A DNA stretch of 64,000 nucleotides, from NCBI GenBank assembly GCA_036023115.1, contig JAYKKT010000055.1:12462501-12526500 (forward strand). The letters are read 5' to 3'. Origin of the DNA: Brasenia schreberi (lineage: Eukaryota; Streptophyta; Magnoliopsida; Nymphaeales; Cabombaceae). A program made the position numbers and the translations under genes. The notes under the pieces are model-generated. The model saw only the letters and a list, made by a program, of their open reading frames with translations, was not told the DNA's origin and searched no databases. Shown in pieces: positions 41,312-51,575 of the stretch. How positions within the stretch are numbered: position 1 is the first letter of the stretch; the number at the start of each line of letters is the position of its first letter.

Positions 41312-43468
41312 TGTAGATATGAAAATTCTCATTTCAAAGTCTATGAGACAAACTTGAAATGAAACTTTCCACACCTACGCTTGCGCGAGCGTGCCAACTA
41401 GTTCAAAACTAGCAAATGTTTGTAAGACTTCTAGGCGATTGTATACAAGCGGGATCTTTTCACTCACACCTTCTTGAGTCGATGCTCAAGGGTCAGTGTT
41501 GAGCGCTTAGGAATTTCATTTTACAGCAAACATGATTCCCTTTGACATAAACAAGTGTCTTTGAAAAATTTGTTGAACTTGTGCACTCGGATTCAATACT
41601 TGGAAGAACACAAGTTGCTGAAAACAGAGAATTCTGTTTTCATAGTTGTTTTCTAGGGGAGTTTCTAAGGCGTTACATACTTCCAAAAATTATAAAACTT
41701 TTACCAGACGAATCTTGTAGTAGCCTTTTTCAAATCTGCATTTGGAGCAGTATTGAATCAAAAACAAATAATCTACTCAGACCACCTCACTGACTCGGAA
41801 CAGTTCTGTTTCAGAAATACAGAAACTCAAAGATGAGTCTATATCTCTTTGCTCAGAACTCCAATATTGATATTTTTGATGTTTCTGGAAATCTATGGAT
41901 GTTAGCTTTCCAATACATCAAAAATCAACTAATTTGGACTCCTGTGGACTGAGATATGGGACTTTTACCGAACCTCTGTTTCAGAAAATCCGATTGTGCA
42001 GACAGTGGTGCAGAAATTTGGTCATTCTTAATATGCTTTTATTACGTGGTTGAGCGGCCCTAAAATCTTGTAAATTTTATATAGAGTGCCCAAAGTAAGT
42101 TTACAAAATTTCAGACAAAAAGGATTAACCGTTCGGAAATTAAAATTACTGCAATCATCAGATATATAGATGCTGAAAGTTCAGATTTCGGTTTTTAAGA
42201 ATCTAATGATGCAAACTCACCCGAATTTAAAATGCAACAGCTCTATATTCCCAAATTAAATTGCTGAATTGAAATGAAGGAAAATCATATTTATAAGCAT
42301 AAGCATAGAGGGGGTAGAGAATATAGAGTGATTATAGATTATATTGGGAGAAGAAGCATATAAGCAAACACGTGGAGTGCGTATGTGCAATAGTGAAAAT
42401 TCTGCAAATGTAAATGAGGCCATCAAATCTACACACTATTACAACGTGGGGGGAGACTTTGCTCCATTAATACAACCCCAATTCAATTGAATTAATATAG
42501 AAGAAGATTTTAAAAGCAAAGGAAGAAATACTTACAACTTTTGTCTCCGATCGGCCGAAATTCCAAGAGTGGAATCCGGCCAGCCCTTCTTCTTCTTCCT
42601 TCTATCTTCCGCACTCTCCCTCCTATGTCTACCCTCTTTTTCCCCTCTCTTTCTCTTCACTTGCAGCCCATGATTTTTCCTTGTGCAGGCCCTCTTTTCC
42701 AGCCCCAATTCCCAAAATTTTGATGAGAGATGAAGATAACCCAAGCCTCCTTAACTTGCTCCCCCTTGGCCCCTTTTATAGGCCAAGGGGGCTGGTTTCT
42801 AGCCCCTTCCATGGGGCGGATTGGACTAGCTCCTTGTTGGTTCTTGATCCAATTTGGCCCAGCTATATGTGGTCCCTCTTGTTGACTTGAACCAGCCCAT
42901 GTGGGCTGGGCCTAGGTGTAGCCGACTTAGTCTTTGGGTGTAGCCGATTCAAGCTTGTCTAATGTTTTGTCCCAGCATGTATTGAACTTGATACCAAGTA
43001 GTGGCCGGGTATGCCTAATTAGGCTCTTCCAATTCAATGCCTCATTTGATATTTGATTCTTGAATGATCCGGCTCCACTTTGATTTTGATTCCATATGGC
43101 TTCACCATGGTCTCGAGTTCAACTTGAAATGTTCTTGAATTGGATGAGCTTGAACTGGGTCCTGGATAAGCTCGATCTTCTCCTAGTTTCGGATAAGCTT
43201 TAGAATTTGATCTTGATTCTGATATGCTCCCACTTTATCTTCTTTGATTTTTGGGAATCGATGTGGATCCAGGATTGGGTCTCACCTGTTTATCTGCTTC
43301 AAAAACTCATGAGTTGTTTGAATTTAAAACCTTTATTTTGAAATATTCTCCAAAAGGCTTAAACTTTAAAATTTGGGGTTTTGAATTGAAAGGTTCATAA
43401 AGGCTTTAAATTGGCTTTCAAAATTTAGGAGTTTTTGAAAATATTTGAAAAAAATTTGGGTGTTTACA
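41312..43468 (-). repeat. 5' LTR of element C (2157 bp)
   Basis: Plus-strand ends TGTAGATATG and GGTGTTTACA. By eye it differs from the 3' LTR by scattered substitutions and a few small indels, for instance one of 18 bp near 41719. Minus-strand TATAAAAG about 42773-42780, GGAG module about 42438-42476, stem-loop 41467-41494. LTRs of one insertion start identical, so the small difference marks a young insertion. Confidence 0.92.
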
Positions 43469-43473
43469 CCTTT

Positions 43474-44834
43474 GTCCGTTTTTGGCGAGACTCTAGGAAT
43501 ACATGCTTTTGAAGGGCCAGGAACACTGACCACTTTTTTAGCACTTTGTAGATGTGAGAGTTGATAGATACTTTCGGACCTAGTCACCTCCCCCACGATC
43601 AACCTAAGGCTCGCACCTATGGTGGCTCTACTTGTGTGCTTTGAAGCACCTTGGATTTGTAAAACAGGTTTAACCGGGGGCGGGCCTTTAGGCACTCCCC
43701 GGACTACTACTTGAGCGATTTTCCTATGAAGGATGAGAGATGGTGCGCAAGTAGAAAACCTAGAATGATATGCATGCACTAGACTCTTTGAAATCGTTAA
43801 AGCACATACCTCTTTGCCCTTCCCATTGGTACTTGTGTGGTTGGGGAAGGGTTCTTTGAAAATAGCTTAGACAGGCTCTGGTTCCTCAATGACCTGGAGT
43901 CGGCCGTGCTCTATCAAGTTCTCAATCTTGTTGAGCAGGGAAAAACATTACTTTGTATCATGGCCTTTGAGCCGATGATACTTGTAAAATCAATTTAAGA
44001 ATCTCCCTTTGGAAGTGGTTCCCTCGGGAATCTCGGGGAGTTCGATCATTCCTTGGGCAAGTAGGAGGTCTAGAACCTCCGACACAGGTTGCCCCAGTGG
44101 AGTATACTCCCGTTTTTTGAAAGGTTTTTTTATTTTTTTGTCTTTTTTGTTTTCAAAATTTTTGGAAGTGCTCGCCGGGCTTGGATCCACTCGGACGTTT
44201 GCAACTTTGTGGGGCTTTGCCCCTTTATCCATCGTGGGTAACCCGTAAGTTCCAGGTTTTTCCAAGCGAGTTTTTGAAATAACACTCCCTTTCCACAAGT
44301 GATCGTAGACGCCTTTCTTTAAATTTGTTTCAAAAAGGGATGCCTTTTTAATCAACTTGTGGAAAGTCGAGATTTCGTGTAGGGAGAGAAGGGTTTTTAA
44401 CTCGTTTTTAAAATTATCCAGGATGAGCATTACTGCACACCCTTCTGATATGGGTTCTCGTACTTGCCCAAGGAGGGACCTCCATCGAACGATGAATGCA
44501 TGTACATCCTCATTCGATCCTTGTTTAGTATCCCTCAAAGTATTTAAAGTGGGCATGACTTCTACGTTATGCGAAAATCTTTGCATAAAGCAATTCGCCA
44601 ACTCTTCAAAGGTTGCGAACTAACTTAGATCATAGGAAGCCAGCCATTTTGAAGCCATGCCTTTGAGGGAAAGGGGAAACCAATAAATCCACTTCATTGA
44701 GTCCTTCTTTTTCTTGTGGGCTCGACGAGAGAAAGTTGCAAGTGAGACCTAGGATCTCTCGTGCATCATACTGATGGAAATTCGGTATTTCGTCGTCACT
44801 GTCTGTTTCGTAATCCAAAGGAAGGAAATCAGAC
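43474..44834 (-). pseudogene. Gag C-terminal half and pre-protease, element G
   Basis: Minus strand. From right to left: DYETDSDDEIPNFHQYDA, the capsid-like region with breaks, MANCFMQRFSHNVEVMPTLN, SNEDVHAFIVRWRSLLGQVR, EPISEGCAVMLILDNFKNEL, YTPLGQPVSEVLDLLLAQGM, ELPEIPEGTTSKG, then a frame break at the zinc-knuckle-like site, and CAPSLILHRKIAQVVVRGVP, SLRLIVGEVTRSESIYQL, KVVSVPGPSKACIPRVS. Stops occur near 44619, 43988 and 43869. It joins the N-terminal Gag at 47728 across a solo LTR, and the protease at 34223 across element C. Confidence 0.85.
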
Positions 44835-44839
44835 AGGGC

Positions 44840-47722
44840 TGTAAACACCCCGAATTTTCCAAAAATCAAAAACTCTCAAAAACACAAAAAGCTCGTTTGA
44901 GCCAAAATGACAACCTGTTTTAAAATATGAAAACAGGTACAAAAGGCAAAAGGAGAGCCCTGACAAGAAGAGCAAATCGAGCCCGAAGTCTCAAAAGCCA
45001 CCCCCTGTTCAAAAATGGAAGAAAAAAGAGCCCGTTTGGAGAAAAGCCCGACAAAAGGGTAAAAACATAATTTGGGTCAAAAGAAAAGCGCAAAGCAGCT
45101 CCAAAATGCAGAAAGAAGCCCAGTACCTAAGGAAGTCGACAGAAGTCCGAGACACATCCCGTCAGAATGAAGAACGGAATCTGTGCAGCAATTTGAGTTC
45201 AACATCAACAAGAACCGGCTAGAAACCAAAACGGCGGACCGAAATGAACGCCGAAAAAGTCCTGAAAAGCAGAACACCAATTGGAAAAAAGACTTGGACC
45301 GAAACGAACGCCGAAAAAGAGTTGGGCCTCCAATGAATCGAAGCCCGCTCGAAACCGACGGTGAAAAGCACCAGAAAGGACTAGAAAACCAAGGAGCAGA
45401 AGAAAAGTTTGGACTAGATCTAGACCCAAAACATCCAGATCCAGATCCAAATTGTGTTTGGATTGGATCTGGATCTCAAAAATCCAAGATCCGAGATTCT
45501 AGATCCAAACCCAAATAAATATTTGGACTGGATTTGGATCTCAAAATATCTGCGATCCGCGATCCAAATCCAAATAGGGTTTGGATTGGATCCGGATAGC
45601 CAGACCCAAGATCCAAGATCCAATTAAAACCTCTATAAATAGAGGTGAGTGGGCTGGAAATTCATTCACGAGTGAACTCTCCAGGGAAGCTCCTCACGTG
45701 AGATAAAGGGGGGGATGAGAGAGAAAGAGCTTGATAGGCCAAAAACTTTTTTTGTTTGAGATGGGATTGGCCCATGGAGGCAAGGGCTACACCAAACAAG
45801 CGTCTTCTTCAAGCTGGCTGGGAGTGGAGATCGTGGTGGAGCTTGGCGGCTTGAGTGGTGGCTGGAGCGGTGCTGCAAATAGGTAAGCCCCTAAACCTAA
45901 CCTAGACTCCCTCTTCCCTAACCTCTCTAAACCACCCAAACGTCCCCTAAAAAAAACCACCAAACCAACCAAGTGTTGGCCGGTTTTCACCAAGTCTTCC
46001 ACCCAAAACCACCACCTAGCTAAGCCCTACCTAGAACCCAAGCAAAAAACTAACCTAGCTCGGCCACTTGCTGGCCGAGCCACCCATTTCTACCCAAGCA
46101 AAACCTTGGCTCGACCAAGAGCTGGCCGAGCCCACCTAACTACCTTTCGTGTCCCACTTAGAACCACCTAAGGCCTGCCCTAAAGGAAGGCCAGCCAAGC
46201 CCAAGACAACGGCCTGCTAGAGCAGGTCGTGTCCCACCCAAAAACATCAAGGCCTGCCCTAATGGCAGGCCATACCTATCCAAGAAAACCACGACCTGCA
46301 AGTGCAGGCCGTGTCCTCTTCAAAAAGCACCAAAGGCCTGCCCTAGTGGCAAGCCATTTACCTACCACAAACCCATGGCCTACTAGTGCAGGCCGTGTCC
46401 TTCATCAACCTAACAGGCCTGCCATTGTGGCAGGCCACATACTTACCTAAGTCAGCCAAACAAGCTGCCCCTTTTGCTGGCCGCCTGCCACCAAGAACCA
46501 GTCCTAAACCTAAACCGTGACTAGCCTAGGATAGCCAACACCTAACCTAGGACTCAGCCCCAACCACACCCTAAAGTCACTCCTACTCGAGCCACCTTGG
46601 CTCAAGTTTCATAAGACCTAAACCAAATCCTATCACTCGAGCCACCTTGGCTCGAGTCATGCCTAATACCAAGTCTATCCTATACCAAACACAAGGCCAA
46701 AGGCTGGCCGGATCAGCTCTACCCTAAACTAAGTTCACTCGAGCCACCTTTTCGCTCTTATCATATACATATGTATTTCAATTCAGCTGGGTTGTTACAT
46801 TAAGTCGTGTGAGTTTGTCTTTCAATTACACACTCGCACCCAAGAAACACCCGAGCGATTGCTCAAACACCTCACGCACATTTTGGCCTCAGAAGCCACT
46901 AAGATATAGCCATATCTATATATTTTCTGCTGCGTGAGTTTTCCCGGTTCAGCTGTGTACGCATTTCAATTCTAGGTTTTAAATTCAGTCGTGTGTGTTG
47001 TCTTTTAATTCATACATACACACACATGCCACAATTGAGCCTTTCCACTCTTATATATATCTATATCTCCCTTCTACTGCGTTTTACGGTTCAGTTGCGT
47101 GTGTTGCATTTCAATTTACACACAAGACCCACGCACACATTGAGCCTTTCCGCTCTTAAGATATAGATATATTTAAATTTCTGCAATTTACATTCAAGTC
47201 GTGTGAGTTGCATTCAATTTGGGTTTTCCCTTCTGCTAAGTCTTTAAATTTCGGGTTTTACATTCAAGTTGTGTGAGTTGCATACTCGCCATACTCGAGC
47301 TAGAGTGCATACCTGCATCGAACAAACCCGAACAAAACGTGCAAACACTCCTAAGTGGATAAAATTGAAAGACTTAGGGTCGCCCAAATCAAAAACTCGC
47401 CAAGTGCATGATTTCAAAAGAATTTTTCAAACACTTCTTTATTCAAAAATCGATTTTGAGTTTAACTTGTTTCAAACGAAGTCTCTAAGCGTACAGACTG
47501 ACCCTTGCGCGTCGGTGCAAGAAGGTCTGCGACGAAAAGCTCTCGCTTGCCTACAATTGCCTTTTAAAAGTCAGATATTTCAAAACTACTTCGCTAGTTT
47601 GAGTAAGCTAGCTGGCACGCCCTAAAAGCGAACGTAGATTGCGAAAAGATTCACTCTAGTGTACGTGTGTATTGGTATTGGTTTAAAAAATTTCCATGTC
47701 TATAAGATTTTCCATGTCTACA
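44840..47722 (+). mobile_element. Solo LTR, subfamily A (2883 bp), duplication AGGGC
   Basis: TGTAAACACC to ATGTCTACA, flanked by AGGGC at 44835-44839 and 47723-47727, inside the gag of G. Features: GGATTTGGATC array 45405-45625, TATAAATA at 45634-45641, CACGTGAGA near 45697, donor-like GGTAAGC at 45892-45898, hairpin array 46040-46760, stem-loop 47500-47527. Compared with the LTR at 354 it lacks about 580 bp: CTCGAGCCACCTT jumps straight to TTCGCTCTTATC near 46750, removing the last hairpins and the TTGTAATAAC/GGAG module. Confidence 0.92.
46040..46760 (+). repeat. Hairpin array in second LTR A
   Basis: Serial short palindromes again: CTCGGCCACTTGCTGGCCGAG, GCCTGCTAGAGCAGGTC, GGCCTGCCCTAATGGCAGGC, GACCTGCAAGTGCAGGCC, GGCCTGCCATTGTGGCAGGC, ACTCGAGCCACCTTGGCTCG. 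Several GCCTGC/GCAGGC units occur more often here than in the copy at 1590-2490, so units have been gained or lost. Confidence 0.75.
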
Positions 47723-47727
47723 AGGGC

Positions 47728-48069
47728 GTATGTTCTTTTCTCTTTATTCTGCCCTTTTAGTAGCTGCTGTAGGGCTTTACGGTCCTTGTGAGTGAAGGAC
47801 TCGTGGTATTGGTTTCCCTCCATAGCGGAGGTCTCCTTGGGTTTTTGAGTTTTTTCAAACTTCTTTTTGGCCTTTATTGGTTCGCCATGAGACAAACATG
47901 AATTAGCTGCTTCAGCCTCTTGGCTAAGGGAAGCGATCTTGGTCTCAAAATCCCTTCTTAAATCCTCGATTTCCTCTTTTTTGTTTTGATTTTTCGAAAA
48001 TCTCCTAGAGTGAGAACTTGATGTATGCGAGACATGGCTGAACACTTCATTGGAGTCTGAACTCGACAT
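47728..48069 (-). pseudogene. Gag N-terminus of element G
   Basis: ATG at 48069 (minus) gives MSSSDSNEVFSHVSHTSSSH, an EIEDLRRDFETKIASLSQEA helix likely to form a coiled coil, a Lys-rich basic stretch KAKKKFEKTQKPKE, and ESFTHKDRKALQQLLKGQNK. The frame runs into the duplication AGGGC and the solo LTR at 47722; the remainder is at 44834 and below. The upstream open frame to 48186 is leader; I prefer the 48069 start because E2, J and F Gag begin at the same place. Confidence 0.85.
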
Positions 48070-48185
48070 GACTCTGATGCTTTTTAAAACCCAACTATGA
48101 AATGCATAAGACAAAGAGTTAAAATACTTTTCTTGAAAATTTTTCAAGAGGTCTACTTGTTTGTATTGATTTTTCTTGAGACCCA

Positions 48186-48204
48186 TGTCCCACCGGGAGT
48201 ACCA
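48186..48204 (-). promoter_or_regulatory. Primer-binding site of element G
   Basis: Minus strand TGGTACTCCCGGTGGGACA, 5 nt inside the LTR. It has changes at positions 4, 7 and 19 against the F and J copies, consistent with decay of this old element. Confidence 0.78.
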
Positions 48205-48209
48205 ATTTC

Positions 48210-51200
48210 TGTAGACACGGGAAAATTTTTACTCCGGGTTCTTAGGCCTGAAGTGAACCTCTTTCGTGTCTAAGTTGCTTTAAAAAGGGCGTGCCAGCTA
48301 GCTTACTCAAACTAGCGAAGTAAGTTTTGAAATATCTGACTTAGGGGGCAAATGTGGACAAGTGGGCTCTTTTCGTCGCAAACCTTCTTGAACTGATGCT
48401 CAAGGGTCAGTTTGTACACTTAGAAATCTCGATTTTAAACAAGCATGGCCTTTTTGAAAAGGTATGAAAGTATTTGATCGATTATGTTTGTCTAATTTCA
48501 TATTTTATTTTCGTGGGGTTTGCACGTATCTATGTCTTTGAGTTTTTATCTACTTAGGTATGAGGTGTATGCATCAAGTGCCTAAGTCTTGGCGTGTTTG
48601 CATGGGTTGTTCGAGGTTTGTTTGATGCAAGTATGCGCACTATCTCAAGTATGGCGGATATGCAATGCAACTCACACAACTGAACCTTAAAACCCGAAAT
48701 TAAAAGTCATAGCTGAAGGGAAATTGCAGAAGGGAGATAGATATAAGAGTGGAAAGGCTCAATGTGTGCGTGTGTGTTTGTGTATAAATGTAAAGACAAC
48801 TCACATGACTTGGAATGTAAAACTTCGCTCAACTTAAATGTAAAGTGCGGAAATGGGAAATACGTATATATATGGGCCCGAAGGTCGCCAACGTGTGCGT
48901 ATATGTTGTGTATAAATGTAAAGACAACTCACACGACTTGGAATGTAAAACCCAACCGAAAGGAAGATACAACTATATATATATGAGCCCGAAGGTCGTC
49001 AACGTGTGCGTGTGTGTTGTGTATATATTGAAATGCAACTCAAACAACTGAAAATTAACAACCCGGAATTGAAAGACATACACAACTGAACCGAGAAAAC
49101 TCACACAGCTGAAAATATATAGATATGGCTATATCTTAGGGGCTGTCGAGGCCAAAATGTGCGTGAGTGCTTGAGCAAGTGCTCGGGTGTTCCTTGGGTG
49201 CGAGTGTGTAATTGAAATGACAAACTCACACGACTTGAACCTTAAAACCTCAATGAAATTGCAGCGTATATGACTCTTACTAGAGTCTTTGGAGTAAGAG
49301 CGAAGGCTCAATGGTGTACGTGGGTGCTTGGTGTACGAGATAAGAGCTAAGGCTTAAGTGCACTTGTGTGCATTGTGTACGATATAAGAGCTAAAGCTCA
49401 AGTGCACATATGTGTCTCGTGTGCCAAGCAACAATATTACATTCCGGGGGGAGACAACGCTCCATTAATACAACCCCGTATCCGAATTGAATTAAATATG
49501 AAGCAAGTTAGACACGGATGTGGTATAGAGTCGGGGTGCTAGGTGGTAGGTTGTGAGGTGGGTTGTGTGGTGGGTGTGTGGTATAGAGTCGGGGTGCAAG
49601 TAGGTTGTGAGGTGGGGTGTGTGGTGAGGTGGCTGGGTGCTAGGTGGTAGGTCACGGGTGTGGTATAGAGTCGAGGTGCTAGGTAGTAGGTCACGGGTGT
49701 GGTATGGAGTTGGGGTGCTAGGTGGTAGACACGGGTGTGGTATGGAGTCGGGGTGCTAGGTGGTAGGACAGGGCAGGGGTGTTAGGTGGGGTATGGGAGC
49801 GTAAGGTGGTGGATGTGGGGTGTGAAGTGTAAGGCGGTGGGATGGAAAGCTAGGAGGTGGTGTAGGCTAGGCTTTGGCGTGGTTGGGTGGCAGGGAGTCG
49901 ATGGTAGTGGCTGGGGTCGGTGGAGTTGGTGGGGTGAAGGTCGGCTAAGCCGGAGGTGTAGCAGGGTGGCCGGGAGTTAGTTGGGCGACAAGCGCTAGGT
50001 GGGTTCGTGGGAGGCACGCGGCGCATGAGCAGAGCGGGAGCGGGGCGCTGGCGGGGCGCGCGGGGTGTTCGGGTAGTACTAGGGGGTGTTCGGGTGATGG
50101 GGTTTGAGTCGGTTAGGGTGTTAGGCTGGTTTAATTAAGATTAGGGGTGTTGTGGGGTAGTTAGGTGGTGTTGGTTAGTGTAGGTTTAAGGTGGTTTAGA
50201 GGGTTAAGAAGAGATAGGTTTAGGGTGGATTAGGGCTTACCTTTAGGGTCGGTTGGGGTGTGCTCAAGCTTCAAACCAGTCACTCCAAAGCCTTCTTGTT
50301 TAAGCAAATCTAGCCCTTAATCAAGGTGGTGCAACCCACACTAATCCCTCATTTAGCCCACAATTAACCCACTAAACAAAATTAAGAAAGCACTAAGCAC
50401 TCACCTTAATACCCTCTCTCTCCTCCAAGCTCCTCCCTTTGGATTTCACGTGAACTCTTGGAGACCCCCTCACTCATATTTATAGGCAAATGAGGTGGGT
50501 CTTAGATATGGGTCTTGGGTTTGGATCGTGGAATCCATGTTCAATCCAAACACTATTTGGATCTGGATCTTGGATCACGGATATTTTGGGATCCAAATTC
50601 AACATTTTTATGGATATGGATCTGGATATTTTGGTCCAGATCCGATTCAATCCAAACACTATTTGGATCCAATCCAAATCCAAACACTATTTGAATCGAC
50701 CCAAATCTAAATACTATTTGGATATGGATCTGAATATTTATGGTCCAGATCCAATCCAAATTTTCTCTGGATGGTCCTTCTTAGCTTTTTGAGGCGGACA
50801 TTTTGTGCAGGCACTAGCTTCATCAGCGCTCTGTCTAGTGTTGGGTTTTCCCCAACTTTGTCGTCTGGACTCCATCTCGCCATTCTAGACTCTATTTCTA
50901 TTCATCTTGGCCTTTTCTGATTCAGATTCGTGTTGCTTGGATGGGGATGCTTGATTTGGCTTCTAGGTGTGTCGGGCTTGCATTCTGCATTGGGCCTGGG
51001 CCTTCTTTTCGCCTGTTGACCCTTGATTTTATCAGGCCAGGGTGTTGCTTTTGGACTTCTACACTCGTTTCTGAGGCTGCCTTTGATTTGGCCTTCGTGG
51101 GCTAGTTTTTGAGCTGCTTCTCGATGAGGTGTCGTCTTCCCTGCTTCACCTGTTCGTCTTTTGCAAAATGGGACTTGGCCTGAGTTTTAAGAAATTTTTA

Positions 51201-51338
51201 TTGAATACGGGGTTTAAAACAGTATTTACAAGCTTTTTGGAAAGCTCCTGGGTTTTCGCCAATGCAAAATGGCCTTTTAGGTTGATTTGCAAACCAGGGA
51301 TTTGTTTTCTAAAATCGTTAGCTTTTGGGGTGTTTACA
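48210..51338 (-). repeat. 5' LTR of element G, subfamily E (3129 bp)
   Basis: Plus-strand ends TGTAGACACGG and GGTGTTTACA; the PBS adjoins its left end. On minus: stem-loop 48381-48408 (CTTGAGC/GTTCAAG), GGAG module about 49432-49474, G-rich leader 49500-50250, TATAAATA at 50477-50484, TTCACGTGAA near 50450, GGATTTGGATC array 50500-50770. Its right edge meets a plus-strand RT fragment, so G inserted into an older pol gene; the expected duplication is CATAC (51339-51343), but the left partner is not in the window. Confidence 0.87.
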
Positions 51339-51410
51339 CATACGAAGACATGCCGGGTCTAGACCCAAAAATCGTAGAGCATCATCTACCCTTAGAACCC
51401 AATGCCAAAC
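51339..51410 (+). pseudogene. RT N-terminal fragment of an older element (M)
   Basis: 72 bases in plus orientation encode TYEDMPGLDPKIVEHHLPLE, matching the RT entry of F at about 58636-58700. It is bounded on the left by G's LTR and on the right by an A-type LTR start at 51411. It shows that M was the landing site of both. Confidence 0.85.
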
Positions 51411-51575
51411 TGTAAACACCCTAAAATTTTCAAATTTCAAAAACTCTCAAAAACACAAAAAAAGCTCGTTTGAGCCAAAACAACAATCTGTTTTAAAATA
51501 CAAAAACAGGTACAAAAGGCAAAAGGAGAGCCCAAGCAAGAAGAAGGATTCAAGCCCGAAGCTTCAAAAGCCATC
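51411..51575 (+). repeat. 5' terminal fragment of an A-type LTR
   Basis: TGTAAACACCCTAAAATTTTC and the following AAAACTCTCAAAAACACAAA match the first ~165 bp of the LTRs at 354 and 44840. It is cut at 51576 by the LTR of F. The rest should lie beyond F's missing 3' LTR, outside the window. Left flank CAAAC (51406-51410). Confidence 0.85.

Larger units (their letters stand above)
34229..43468 (-). mobile_element. Complete non-autonomous LTR element C (9240 bp), duplication CCTTT
   Basis: It has two LTRs, near-identical by eye (34229-36407 and 41312-43468), a PBS, a purine tract and a perfect duplication CCTTT (34224-34228, 43469-43473). Removing it joins the pre-protease region of G exactly, as the homologous uninterrupted piece at 17760-17815 shows. 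Inside, from its 5' end: ORF-X where gag would be, the post-protease spacer remnant, a decayed pol with no usable RT frame, purine-rich tandem repeats and a conserved stem-loop. It is the youngest well-delimited insertion here. With no protease, RT or integrase of its own it must have moved with enzymes supplied by another element. Confidence 0.93.
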
